Notes: generated by a model from the sequence alone, not told the origin. Shown: positions 1 through 7,084, counted from the first letter of the stretch. The stretch is 7,524 bases of DNA from Bacteroidia bacterium (GCA_025996755.1 BNTR01000129.1:1-7524), one strand, 5' to 3'. Translations and numbers: made by a program.

Positions 1-27
1 TAGGCGGCGGCAGCAATGCAGCAGGCA

Positions 28-1260
28 CTATATGATAATATTGTCGTTTCTGTCGATAAGCAAATCAATTTGTGCGCCGCTTTTCGCAGAGACGTGGCAT
101 GCCGCGTCTCTACTTCGCCAGCCCGAAGTGTACGAAACTACACCGCCTATACTTAACGCTTTCTTAATCTGCTCAATGTGTGTTTGGCACAGCAACTCAA
201 ACGAATAGCCCGACCACGCTTTATACGCACTACTGCCCGTTAAACTGCTCCAATAATCGCTATTTGTCCCTTTTTTATCTTTCACAAAATTGAGATAAAA
301 CAGTGAATAAAAATCCGTCAGTTGGTACAGTTGAGATTTCTTTTTAGTGGCGAAATTGTTGTTAATTGAAATAAATCCGCACTGCTCCAACTCATCCAAA
401 ATGCCTGTTAAGCCGCCGCCGTTTGAAATGTGCGAAAATTTTGAGATTTCATCGCGGGTTAAACCTTTGCGTTTTTGTGCCAACGCCTCAATGATTTGCA
501 TATATTTTTGTGGCGACTTGAAGAGCGAAGAATAGAGTTTCTCGTATTCAGCACGCAATACGCCATTTTTCTTAAAAAACAGATTGTCAATATTTTGTGA
601 TAATCCCAACGATTTTTCCAACTGTTCCAAATAATAAGGTACGCCTCCAAAAATCATATAACATTCGAGAATTTGAAAACGCGACATCACGATTTTTTTT
701 GATTTCAAAAACTGCTCTGTTTCGCTCAATGTAAATGGCTCTAAACGAATTTGACGGGTTACGCGATTGTGCAACCCGCCGCGATTTTTAATGATTTTGT
801 TGGTAATCCACGAAGTAGCAGAGCCGCAAACCACAAAAAAAATATCTTTTTGCGCGGAAGCAAATGTGTTCCAAAAATACTCAAATGCCGACAAAAAGCC
901 CGATTTGGCATTGTCTAACCACGGTAATTCGTCTATAAAAATCACTTTTCTGCCTTTGGTTTTGACACGTCGCAAATATTTTTCCAACTGCACAAAAGCC
1001 GTTTGCCAATCCTCTGCAAGTGGATAATTGGCTGTGCTGTATTTGTTTAGCGCAGTAGTAAAATTAAAAAGTTGCTGCTTTTTGCTTGCATTTTCGGCAC
1101 CCGAAAAATAGAAAGTAAATTTTTCACCAAAAAACTGCCTTATCAAAAAGGTTTTTCCAACTCTGCGCCTGCCATAGACCGCAAGCAACTCGGCTTTGTC
1201 GGAATTTACATATTCCGTAAGCCGATTTATCTCTGATTTTCTGCCAATTATATCTTTCAT
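28..1260 (-). CDS. AAA ATPase of the archaeal-ATPase/DUF234 type, probably 3'-truncated
   Basis: This 410-residue P-loop ATPase belongs to a family common in Bacteroidota and archaea whose cellular role is poorly defined; several members sit in mobile or defence-like settings. The protein shows an IIGR start at residues 3-6, Walker A GRRRVGKT at 30-37, Walker B IFIDELPW at 107-114, a sensor-like GSATSWI at 146-152, and a winged-helix-like region at about 255-310. The C-terminal DUF234 region has SFELLCQTH at 353-361 and GAQIDLLIDR at 395-404. The frame is open upstream to 1311, but that start lies inside the promoter; the ATG at 1258-1260 follows the promoter by about 20 bases and begins MKDIIGR. 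The family normally continues after LIDR with a segment like INLCEIKF; here the frame ends DRNDNIII and stops. That removes the expected E-x-K end of a PD-(D/E)xK-like core (inference). The gene is A+T-rich and carries an in-frame palindrome. It may be a decaying gene. Confidence 0.85.
   Translation of the reverse strand: MKDIIGRKSEINRLTEYVNSDKAELLAVYGRRRVGKTFLIRQFFGEKFTFYFSGAENASKKQQLFNFTTALNKYSTANYPLAEDWQTAFVQLEKYLRRVKTKGRKVIFIDELPWLDNAKSGFLSAFEYFWNTFASAQKDIFFVVCGSATSWITNKIIKNRGGLHNRVTRQIRLEPFTLSETEQFLKSKKIVMSRFQILECYMIFGGVPYYLEQLEKSLGLSQNIDNLFFKKNGVLRAEYEKLYSSLFKSPQKYMQIIEALAQKRKGLTRDEISKFSHISNGGGLTGILDELEQCGFISINNNFATKKKSQLYQLTDFYSLFYLNFVKDKKGTNSDYWSSLTGSSAYKAWSGYSFELLCQTHIEQIKKALSIGGVVSYTSGWRSRDAACHVSAKSGAQIDLLIDRNDNIII
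88..111. repeat. 24-base near-perfect palindrome inside the ATPase gene
   Basis: The arms AGAGACG (88-94) and CGTCTCT (105-111) are exact inverse complements. They surround GGCATGCC (96-103), itself a perfect palindrome, so only the pair 95/104 is mismatched. Read on the minus strand it contributes roughly SRDAACHVS to the ATPase, in the variable stretch before GAQIDLL. From memory, very similar GAGACG...CGTCTC palindromes occur as dispersed short repeats in Bacteroidota and cyanobacteria, so this is probably an inserted repeat unit and not ATPase-specific sequence. Only one copy is visible here. Confidence 0.65.
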
Positions 1261-1263
1261 AAT

Positions 1264-1380
1264 GCAAATTATTTTTCGCTGCAAAGGTACAAAAAAATAT
1301 TGATTTAGCAAACTATTTTAAAATTATCTGCTAAATGTGGTGTTTTTTCTATAGATTTAGCGAAAAATAAATTAATTTGC
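1264..1380. promoter_or_regulatory. Divergent intergenic control region with dyad and heptamer repeats
   Basis: The 170-base gap between the ATPase and response-regulator genes contains two back-to-back promoters and internal symmetry. GCGAAAAATAA occurs on the plus strand at 1360-1370 and on the minus strand at 1279-1269, each followed by TTTGC (directly on the minus strand, after five further bases on the plus strand). The heptamer ATTTAGC lies at 1303-1309 and 1355-1361, with its inverse GCTAAAT at 1330-1336, giving centre spacings of 27 and 25 bases. These could be operator sites shared by the divergent genes, but the region is A+T-rich and chance similarity is possible. No sigma-54 -24/-12 promoter was seen here. 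Confidence 0.3.
1282..1312 (-). promoter_or_regulatory. Bacteroidota-type promoter for the ATPase gene
   Basis: On the minus strand a -33 TTTG (1312-1309) and a -7 TACCTTTG (1289-1282) are separated by exactly 19 bases, matching the consensus TTTG-N19-TAnnTTTG recognised by the Bacteroidota primary sigma factor. The -7 element lies 21 bases upstream of the ATG at 1260. It excludes the upstream in-frame ATG at 1311 as the start. Confidence 0.75.
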
Positions 1381-1405
1381 GGTAAAGAAATATTGACTAT
1401 CTTTG
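1376..1405 (+). promoter_or_regulatory. Bacteroidota-type promoter for the two-component operon
   Basis: A -33 TTTG (1376-1379) and a -7 TATCTTTG (1398-1405) are separated by 18 bases, one short of the usual 19. The -7 element ends 25 bases before the ATG at 1431. The leader has no clear Shine-Dalgarno sequence, which is normal for Bacteroidota. It should drive the response regulator and the overlapping kinase gene. Confidence 0.7.
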
Positions 1406-1430
1406 CACGTCTTATTTATAAACATAAACG

Positions 1431-2795
1431 ATGAAAAAAGGCAGCATCCTAATTGTTGACGACAACAAAAATGTATTGACAGCACTGCGCATCCTGCTCG
1501 AAAATTATTTCGAGCGCGTGACGCTCTTGACTTCGCCCAACCAACTCCACACGCTTGTGAGGGAAGTTTCGCCCGACATTGTCCTCTTGGATATGAATTT
1601 TTCATCCGGGATTAATACGGGAAATGAAGGTTTGTATTGGCTTTCGGAAATTAAGAAATTGGATGCCGACTTGCCGGTTGTGTTGTTCACGGCTTATGCC
1701 GATATTGATTTGGCAGTCAAGGCTTTAAAGCAAGGCGCAAGTGATTTTGTGGTCAAGCCTTGGGACAATGCCAAACTGATTGCTACCCTGCAAGCGGCTT
1801 ATTCCTTGCGGGAATCGCGCAAAGAAGTGAAGCAACTGCGTGAGAAACAGGGCGTTATCAATTTAGAATTGAATAAGGAACAGGAAATTTGCTGGGGCGT
1901 TTCCGAATCTATGCAGGAATTGCATCGTTTGATAGAAAAGGTTGCCAAAACAGATGCTAACATCCTGATTACCGGCGAAAACGGTACAGGAAAGGAGGTG
2001 ATTGCCCGCGAAATTCAGCGGCTTTCTTCGCGCAACAAAGAGGTGCTGATAACGGTTGATATGGGTGCTGTCACGGAATCACTGTTTGAAAGCGAACTGT
2101 TCGGACACGTCAAAGGCTCTTTCACGGATGCCAAAACCGACCGGATTGGTAAATTTGAGGCTGCCAATCGCGGCACGCTGTTTCTCGATGAAATCGGCAA
2201 TTTGTCTTATCCTTTGCAGGCTAAACTGCTGAATGCCTTGCAGTCGCGACAAATTATTCGCGTGGGCGACAACAAAACCATTCCGGTGGATATTCGCTTG
2301 ATTAGTGCCACCAACCGCCGGTTGCAGGAATCGGTGCAAAAAGGCGAATTTCGGGAAGATTTGCTCTATCGCATCAACACCATTCAGATAGAAGTTCCAC
2401 CGTTGCGGCAGCGAGTGGAAGATATTCCGCTGTTAGCCGAGTTCTTTTTGAAAAAATACGCGCGAAAATACAAGAAAGAAAATTTGCAACTTTCTGCCGA
2501 AGCCGGCGCAAAACTGCAAGCCTGTCGCTGGTCGGGCAACGTCCGCGAATTGCAACACACCTTAGAAAAGGCGGTTATTCTGTCGGAAAACACTGTTTTG
2601 CAGCCGGCTGATTTTTACCTGCAAAAATCAAATTCTGCCGACCTTGGGTTCGATAATCTGACTTTGGAGGATGCGGAAAAAATCCTCATTCAAAATTCCT
2701 TGAAACGCAACAAAGACAATATGTCTGCCGTAGCCGCGGAATTGGGCATCACGCGACCCACATTATACAGCAAAATGAAAAAATACAATGTTTAA
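1431..2795 (+). CDS. Sigma-54-type response regulator (REC-AAA+-Fis), NtrX/NtrC-like
   Basis: This cytoplasmic transcription regulator should be phosphorylated by the kinase encoded immediately downstream and then use ATP hydrolysis to activate sigma-54 promoters. The receiver domain spans about 4-122, with acidic residues D10 and D11, phospho-acceptor D54 (VLLDMNF), T87 and K109. The AAA+ domain spans about 157-385: Walker A GENGTGKE (182-189), a sigma-54 contact loop reading GSFTDA (229-234), Walker B TLFLDEIG (249-256), ATNR (293-296), [10 protein letters not shown] (307-316) and WSGNVREL (367-374). A Fis-type helix-turn-helix occupies about 428-451. The 454-residue length is normal for the class. 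The contact loop differs from GAFTGA at two positions but keeps the essential F231 and T232; GAFTDA-like versions are common in NtrX-like proteins, so sigma-54 contact is likely but not certain. Its final 8 bases overlap the kinase gene. The target genes are not identifiable from the window. Confidence 0.93.
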   Translation: MKKGSILIVDDNKNVLTALRILLENYFERVTLLTSPNQLHTLVREVSPDIVLLDMNFSSGINTGNEGLYWLSEIKKLDADLPVVLFTAYADIDLAVKALKQGASDFVVKPWDNAKLIATLQAAYSLRESRKEVKQLREKQGVINLELNKEQEICWGVSESMQELHRLIEKVAKTDANILITGENGTGKEVIAREIQRLSSRNKEVLITVDMGAVTESLFESELFGHVKGSFTDAKTDRIGKFEAANRGTLFLDEIGNLSYPLQAKLLNALQSRQIIRVGDNKTIPVDIRLISATNRRLQESVQKGEFREDLLYRINTIQIEVPPLRQRVEDIPLLAEFFLKKYARKYKKENLQLSAEAGAKLQACRWSGNVRELQHTLEKAVILSENTVLQPADFYLQKSNSADLGFDNLTLEDAEKILIQNSLKRNKDNMSAVAAELGITRPTLYSKMKKYNV

Positions 2796-4146
2796 ATCCA
2801 TACAATACAAACTCTATATTTATACGGTATTGCTGGTTGTGGCGGTGTCGGGGACGACTTTTGCCTTTTTTGCCGAACAATATATCTATGTTGTGATGGG
2901 CATAATCCTGATTTTGATTTGCCTCTCTGCCTTGAGCAAATGTTACCAACGTTACAATCGAAATATCCTGTTTTTGCTCAATGCGTTGGATAATGGCGAT
3001 TATTCTTTTCATTTTGCGGAAACCAAACTGTCCACTCGCGAAAAAGAGATGAACATGATGATGAATCGCATCAAGGAAATTTTGGCGAATGCTCGCAAGG
3101 AAGTGATTGAAAATGAGCATTTTCTGAGTTTAATTCTTGAATGTGTTTCCACCGGAATTATTATTGTCGACGACCGGGGCATCGTCCAAAAAGTCAATCA
3201 ATCGGCTTTGGATATGTTTGGATTGCCGGTTTTTTCGCATATCAATCAGTTGCAAGCCGTGAACGAAACCTATCCCGAATTGTTTCACGGGTTGAAAGCC
3301 GGCGACAGCATTCAGATTGCTTTGCCGACCGAAAGGGAAGAATTGTCTATCAGTTTGCAGGTTTCCCAAATCCAACTCAAACGGGGAATGATGCGCATTC
3401 TCACACTCAATAATATCGGTAACGAATTGGAAATGAAAGAGATGGAATCGTGGATTCGCCTCATCCGCGTGATGACTCACGAGATTATGAATTCCATTGC
3501 GCCAATCACTTCGCTGAGCGAAACGATGCAATTTTTATATCAAACGGAAGATGACGTGCAAGCCTTGAAACAGAACACATTAGAAACATTTGAAACCATC
3601 AACACCACAGCATCCGGCTTGTTGTCGTTTGTCGATTCGTATCGCAAATTCACGGCAATACCCAAACCGGAAAAGCGCGATTTCAACCTGAACGACTTGG
3701 TTGACAAAGTAATCAAACTTCACGAGCCACTACTTCGAGAAAAAGGCATCGAATTGAGCAACCAGTTGCCCGAAACGATTTCCATTAATGCCGATGAAAA
3801 TCTAATTGCCCAAGTATTGATTAATTTACTGAAAAATGCCATTGAAGCCGTAGAATCCGACAATCACGGGAAAATTATCCTTTCCATCAACAACCAAGCA
3901 CCGGATAGAATCAGCCTCAACATTGCCAATTCCGGTCAGCCCATTCCGCCGGAAGTGTTGCCGCATATCTTCATTCCGTTTTTTACGACCAAAGCATCGG
4001 GGTCGGGCATCGGGCTTAGCGTTTCACGATATATTATGCGTTTGCACGGCGGGAAACTGCAACATTCGCGTTCAAAAGATGGGATGACCGTTTTTAGTAT
4101 GGTCTTTTGTATATCGCACATTTTTTTCGCACAAAAGCATTCGTAA
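2788..4146 (+). CDS. Membrane PAS-domain sensor histidine kinase, NtrY-like
   Basis: This partner kinase for the upstream regulator starts at the ATG whose bases overlap the regulator's last codons (shared 2788-2795), implying translational coupling. Two hydrophobic helices (about 9-28 and 33-50) are joined by only about five residues, so there is no periplasmic sensor domain; sensing is probably by the PAS-like domain (about 110-210) or within the membrane. A HAMP-like linker lies at about 52-105. The catalytic core has the H-box RVMTHEIMNSIAP with phospho-acceptor H231, the N-box INLLKNAIEA (N350), an altered G1 box NSGQPI (381-386), the F-box IFIPFFTTK (394-402) and the G2 box GSGIGL (405-410). 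The canonical G1 aspartate is replaced by N381, which also occurs in related Bacteroidota kinases as I recall them. The 452 residues are short for NtrY, which often exceeds 600. After the usual final strand (TVFSMVF) there is an extra tail CISHIFFAQKHS that overlaps the pta promoter. The signal is unknown. Confidence 0.9.
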   Translation: MFKSIQYKLYIYTVLLVVAVSGTTFAFFAEQYIYVVMGIILILICLSALSKCYQRYNRNILFLLNALDNGDYSFHFAETKLSTREKEMNMMMNRIKEILANARKEVIENEHFLSLILECVSTGIIIVDDRGIVQKVNQSALDMFGLPVFSHINQLQAVNETYPELFHGLKAGDSIQIALPTEREELSISLQVSQIQLKRGMMRILTLNNIGNELEMKEMESWIRLIRVMTHEIMNSIAPITSLSETMQFLYQTEDDVQALKQNTLETFETINTTASGLLSFVDSYRKFTAIPKPEKRDFNLNDLVDKVIKLHEPLLREKGIELSNQLPETISINADENLIAQVLINLLKNAIEAVESDNHGKIILSINNQAPDRISLNIANSGQPIPPEVLPHIFIPFFTTKASGSGIGLSVSRYIMRLHGGKLQHSRSKDGMTVFSMVFCISHIFFAQKHS

Positions 4147-4169
4147 TTAAAAAAAAATGTGTAAATTTG
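4140..4169 (+). promoter_or_regulatory. Probable Bacteroidota-type promoter for pta
   Basis: The -7 element TAAATTTG (4162-4169) matches TAnnTTTG exactly and ends 20 bases before the pta ATG. A -33 candidate TTCG (4140-4143) has one mismatch from TTTG and an 18-base spacer; it overlaps the last codons and stop of the kinase gene. The purine-rich GAGAAGG (4181-4187) sits only 2 bases from the ATG and is a poor ribosome site by spacing. No hairpin terminator precedes the promoter, so some read-through from the kinase gene is possible. Confidence 0.55.
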
Positions 4170-4189
4170 CAGCGTAAAACGAGAAGGTT

Positions 4190-5191
4190 ATGAATTTGAT
4201 TCAGGATATTATCGCGAAAGCGAAGGCGAATAAACAGCGTATTGTGCTGCCTGAGGGCACCGAGCCGCGTACGCTTCACGCTGCCGACCTGTTGATTGCC
4301 GACGGGGTGGCACACATTATTTTGCTGGGCAATCCGGTGGAAATTAAGGCTTTGGCTAAGCAGTTTGGGCTTCGACACATCGACGGGGCACAACTGATTG
4401 ACCCCACGAATCATCCGAAAAAAGAAAAATATGCCGAATTGCTCGCCGAATTGCGCAAAAGCAAGGGTATGACCATCGAGGAGGCACGCACATTGGCGAC
4501 AGACCCGCTCTATTGCGGCTGCCTGATGATTAAAAGCGGCGATGCCGACGGCGAAATTGCCGGTGCACGCAACACAACGGGCAATGTGCTACGCTCCGCC
4601 TTGCAAGTGGTTAAGACCCAACCGGGTATCAGCATCGTGAGCGGCACTTTTTTGATGCTCCTCAAAGACAAATCATTTGGCGAAGACGGGTTGCTGTTTT
4701 TCGCCGATTGCGCCGTGATGCCCAACCCCACCGCGCAGGAATTGGCTGAAATAGCTGTTGCCACCGCACGCACGGCACAGCGTCTCGCCGGCATTGAACC
4801 GCGCGTAGCCATGTTAAGTTTCTCGACCAAAGGCAGCGCGAAACACGAATTAGTCGATAAGGTGGAAGAAGCCACCCGCCTCGCTCAGGCGATGGCTCCC
4901 GACATCCTGATTGACGGCGAAATGCAACTCGACGCCGCCCTCGTGCCGGAAGTGGGCATCAGCAAAGCCCCCGGAAGCAGGGTGGCAGGACGCGCCAACG
5001 TGCTGGTATTCCCCAACTTGGAATGTGGCAACATCGGCTACAAACTCGTGCAACGCCTCGCCGGAGCCGAAGCCGTGGGTCCCATCTTGCAGGGTATGGC
5101 AGCCCCCGTCAACGACCTGTCGCGCGGCTGTTCGGTAGAAGACATTTACAAGTTGGTCGCCATTTGCGCCAATCAAGCAATGAAAAATTAA
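4190..5191 (+). CDS. pta: Phosphate acetyltransferase (short Pta form)
   Basis: This cytoplasmic enzyme interconverts acetyl-CoA plus phosphate with acetyl-phosphate plus CoA, the first step of the Pta-AckA route to acetate and ATP. The 333 residues match the short single-domain Pta type (about 320-340), without the N-terminal DRTGG/BioD-like extension of the enterobacterial enzyme. Visible family features are IVLPEGTEPRTLHAA (18-32), GEIAGARNTTGNVLRSAL (121-138), the turn TQPGISIVSGTF (143-154), MLSFSTKGSAKHELVDKV (208-225), DGEMQLDAAL (242-251), NVLVFPNLECGNIGYKL (270-286) and NDLSRGCSVEDI (308-319). In the last motif S311, R312 and D318 correspond to the active-site S309, R310 and D316 of the Methanosarcina thermophila enzyme (recalled numbering). 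The start is supported by the promoter and by the conserved N-terminus. The gene is clearly richer in G+C than the ATPase gene. It is followed after 15 bases by the VWA/FGE-like gene and then by ackA, so all three are probably co-transcribed. Confidence 0.96.
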   Translation: MNLIQDIIAKAKANKQRIVLPEGTEPRTLHAADLLIADGVAHIILLGNPVEIKALAKQFGLRHIDGAQLIDPTNHPKKEKYAELLAELRKSKGMTIEEARTLATDPLYCGCLMIKSGDADGEIAGARNTTGNVLRSALQVVKTQPGISIVSGTFLMLLKDKSFGEDGLLFFADCAVMPNPTAQELAEIAVATARTAQRLAGIEPRVAMLSFSTKGSAKHELVDKVEEATRLAQAMAPDILIDGEMQLDAALVPEVGISKAPGSRVAGRANVLVFPNLECGNIGYKLVQRLAGAEAVGPILQGMAAPVNDLSRGCSVEDIYKLVAICANQAMKN

Positions 5192-5206
5192 AAAAACAGA
5201 GCAATT

Positions 5207-7084
5207 ATGAAACGGATAAATACAACTTTGATTACGCTTATTGTATTGCTGTTCAGCACAATAACAGGCGTGCAAGCCCAAAAGGAAACCGGCTTGTATT
5301 TGGGTCTTATAGGGTTTAATCAGACCATAAACCCGATGGACATTAGTCCGTTAAATAATGCGACAAAGAGCACTTTTCAGTCGTTTGTGAATGGCATGAC
5401 GCCCAAAAATGGCACGGTGCTGTATTATTCGGTCGATAATGCCCTCAACAAGTTGGCGAGTTTGACGAGTGCGGCTTTGCCCAATGATTTGGTAACCGTG
5501 GCGGTGGTTACGTTCACCGATGGTCTTGACCAAGGCTCCCTCATGTTGAACGAGAGTTACCAAACGAATGCCGCCTACCTCACGGCTATCAATAATCGCA
5601 TCAAAAATGAGCGGGTCGGCGGGCTGAATATCTCTGCCTATTCCATCGGGATTAGGGGGAATGACGTTACCGATTTCAAGCAGTTTAAAGTCAACCTCGA
5701 CCACCTTGCAAGCCCCGGCAATGCCTACGAGGTGACCAATATGGAGGAAGTGAAAGCAAAATTTGTGGAAATCGCAAATTCTTTGAACACGGTGAGCCAA
5801 ACCAGACTGTTGAGCCTCACCATTCCGGGACAGGAAAACGGGACGCGCGTCCGCTTTACCTTTGATAATGTTACCGATGCGGCAAAATCCACACAGTATT
5901 TGGAAGGCATTTATGCTTCCAGAACACTTACAAACATCGTGTATCGCGGCTGTAACAGCAAGAGCGGGACAACGGTTTCCGGCACGGCGGCGGGCATTTT
6001 TGTAACTTTTTCTTTTGGCAATCTGGTTTCCAACGCCGGAGGCAACGTGCCTACCAACTACCTCAAACAATGGGCGTATATCCCTTCCACCAATCAGTGG
6101 CAAAGAAATTCCGAGTTTGTGCCCGACAATAGTATAGGTACAATTATTGAACGGAAAAGTGCCGTCATCGTGCTCGTTTTGGATTGCAGCAGTTCGCTGG
6201 GCAATGATTTTATCAAGATGCAGACATCCGCCAATAATTTTCTCGACATTTTGAGCAATAATTCCGGAACGACCACGACTGCCGGAACACCGGCGAATAA
6301 CACCCCCGTGAATAGCAGCAGACCTGCCACGCAGGCACAGGCGAATACTCCCCCTGTAACACAACAACAACAGCCGGAAACAGTATCACCTGTCGGCAAG
6401 GGCATTGAAATGGTTACCGTGGTAGGCGGCACCTTTACGATGGGTGCCACAAGCGAACAGGGCAACGATTTTTCCGCCGATGAACGTCCTACGCGCAGTG
6501 TTACACTGAGCAATTTCCAAATTGGGAAGTATGAAGTAACACAAAAACAATGGTACGACATTATGGGAAGTTGGCCCAATACGGCACCGACGGCGGCTGC
6601 CGGCAAGGGCGACAACTATCCGATGTATTATGTCAGCTACACCAACATACAAAGTTTTTTGGCAAAACTGAACCAGAAAACGGGGAAGAAATTTCGCCTG
6701 CCCACCGAGGCAGAGTGGGAATATGCCGCGCGTGGCGGAGCGCAAAGTCGCGGCTGCAAATACAGCGGCAGCAACAATATCGACGAGGTGGCGTGGTATA
6801 ACGGCAATTGCAACAAGGCACAACCCGTTGGCACCAAGCAACCCAACGAGTTAGGCATCTACGACATGAGCGGCAATGTGTGGGAATGGTGCGCCGACTG
6901 GTATGGCGAGTATAGCAATGGTGCGGAAACCAACCCTACGGGACCACCGTCAGGCTCGCGCCGCGTGGACCGTGGCGACAGCTGGATAAACCCGCCGACA
7001 GACTGCCGCGTATCGGCGCGCAGCTTCTTTGCACCCGCCTCCAACAGCCTCTATCTCGGCTTCCGGCTGGCTCTCTCGCTCTAA
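5207..7084 (+). CDS. Secreted VWA-like / FGE-sulfatase-like two-domain protein
   Basis: This 625-residue exported protein has no function I can name. An N-terminal signal peptide (KR, then a hydrophobic stretch to about 20) has a VQA-Q cleavage site after A24; there is no lipobox cysteine. Residues about 28-195 resemble a von Willebrand A fold: a first strand (LYLGLIGFN), a helix, GTVLYYSVDNAL (69-80), VVTFTDGLDQGS (100-111), AYSIGIRG (144-151) and a final helix. Its first metal-site motif is degenerate. A beta-rich stretch (about 200-315) is followed by an isolated VLVLDCSSSLG (322-332) with a perfect DxSxS motif and helix. A disordered T/P/Q/N-rich linker spans about 352-397. The C-terminal FGE-sulfatase domain (about 399-625) shows GGTFTMGA, DERPTRSVTLSNFQIGKYEV, RLPTEAEWEYAARGG, MSGNVWEWCADW and GFRLALSL. 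The catalytic cysteine pair of true formylglycine-generating enzymes is not evident, so a binding or structural role is more likely. No type IX secretion C-terminal domain is seen. Tight spacing suggests expression with pta and ackA. Confidence 0.85.
   Translation: MKRINTTLITLIVLLFSTITGVQAQKETGLYLGLIGFNQTINPMDISPLNNATKSTFQSFVNGMTPKNGTVLYYSVDNALNKLASLTSAALPNDLVTVAVVTFTDGLDQGSLMLNESYQTNAAYLTAINNRIKNERVGGLNISAYSIGIRGNDVTDFKQFKVNLDHLASPGNAYEVTNMEEVKAKFVEIANSLNTVSQTRLLSLTIPGQENGTRVRFTFDNVTDAAKSTQYLEGIYASRTLTNIVYRGCNSKSGTTVSGTAAGIFVTFSFGNLVSNAGGNVPTNYLKQWAYIPSTNQWQRNSEFVPDNSIGTIIERKSAVIVLVLDCSSSLGNDFIKMQTSANNFLDILSNNSGTTTTAGTPANNTPVNSSRPATQAQANTPPVTQQQQPETVSPVGKGIEMVTVVGGTFTMGATSEQGNDFSADERPTRSVTLSNFQIGKYEVTQKQWYDIMGSWPNTAPTAAAGKGDNYPMYYVSYTNIQSFLAKLNQKTGKKFRLPTEAEWEYAARGGAQSRGCKYSGSNNIDEVAWYNGNCNKAQPVGTKQPNELGIYDMSGNVWEWCADWYGEYSNGAETNPTGPPSGSRRVDRGDSWINPPTDCRVSARSFFAPASNSLYLGFRLALSL

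Noticed and set aside
3..35. Plus-strand reading GGGSNAAGTI followed by a stop at 33-35, a possible tail of an upstream gene.
   Set aside because: Only ten codons are visible and there is no recognisable family; it may be chance. It would fit the breakpoint idea if the left flank proved to be coding.
1261..1311. In-frame upstream ATG at 1311 extending the ATPase by 17 residues.
   Set aside because: It would place the start inside the -33 element of an excellent promoter, and the added residues do not match the family's N-terminus, which begins near MKDIIGR.
5192..5206. Possible terminator between pta and the VWA-like gene.
   Set aside because: There is an A-rich stretch but no inverted repeat, and the 15-base gap argues for co-transcription.
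5351..6370. Long antisense open frame of 339 codons opposite the VWA-like gene.
   Set aside because: The plus-strand gene has a signal peptide, clear domains and operon spacing. The antisense translation has no recognisable motifs and is Arg/His/Ile-rich, as expected of a shadow frame.
6361..6373. CAA-repeat tract in the linker of the secreted protein as a phase-variation site.
   Set aside because: It is only about four trinucleotide units, encodes QQQQ and would not shift the frame on slippage; ordinary low-complexity linker.
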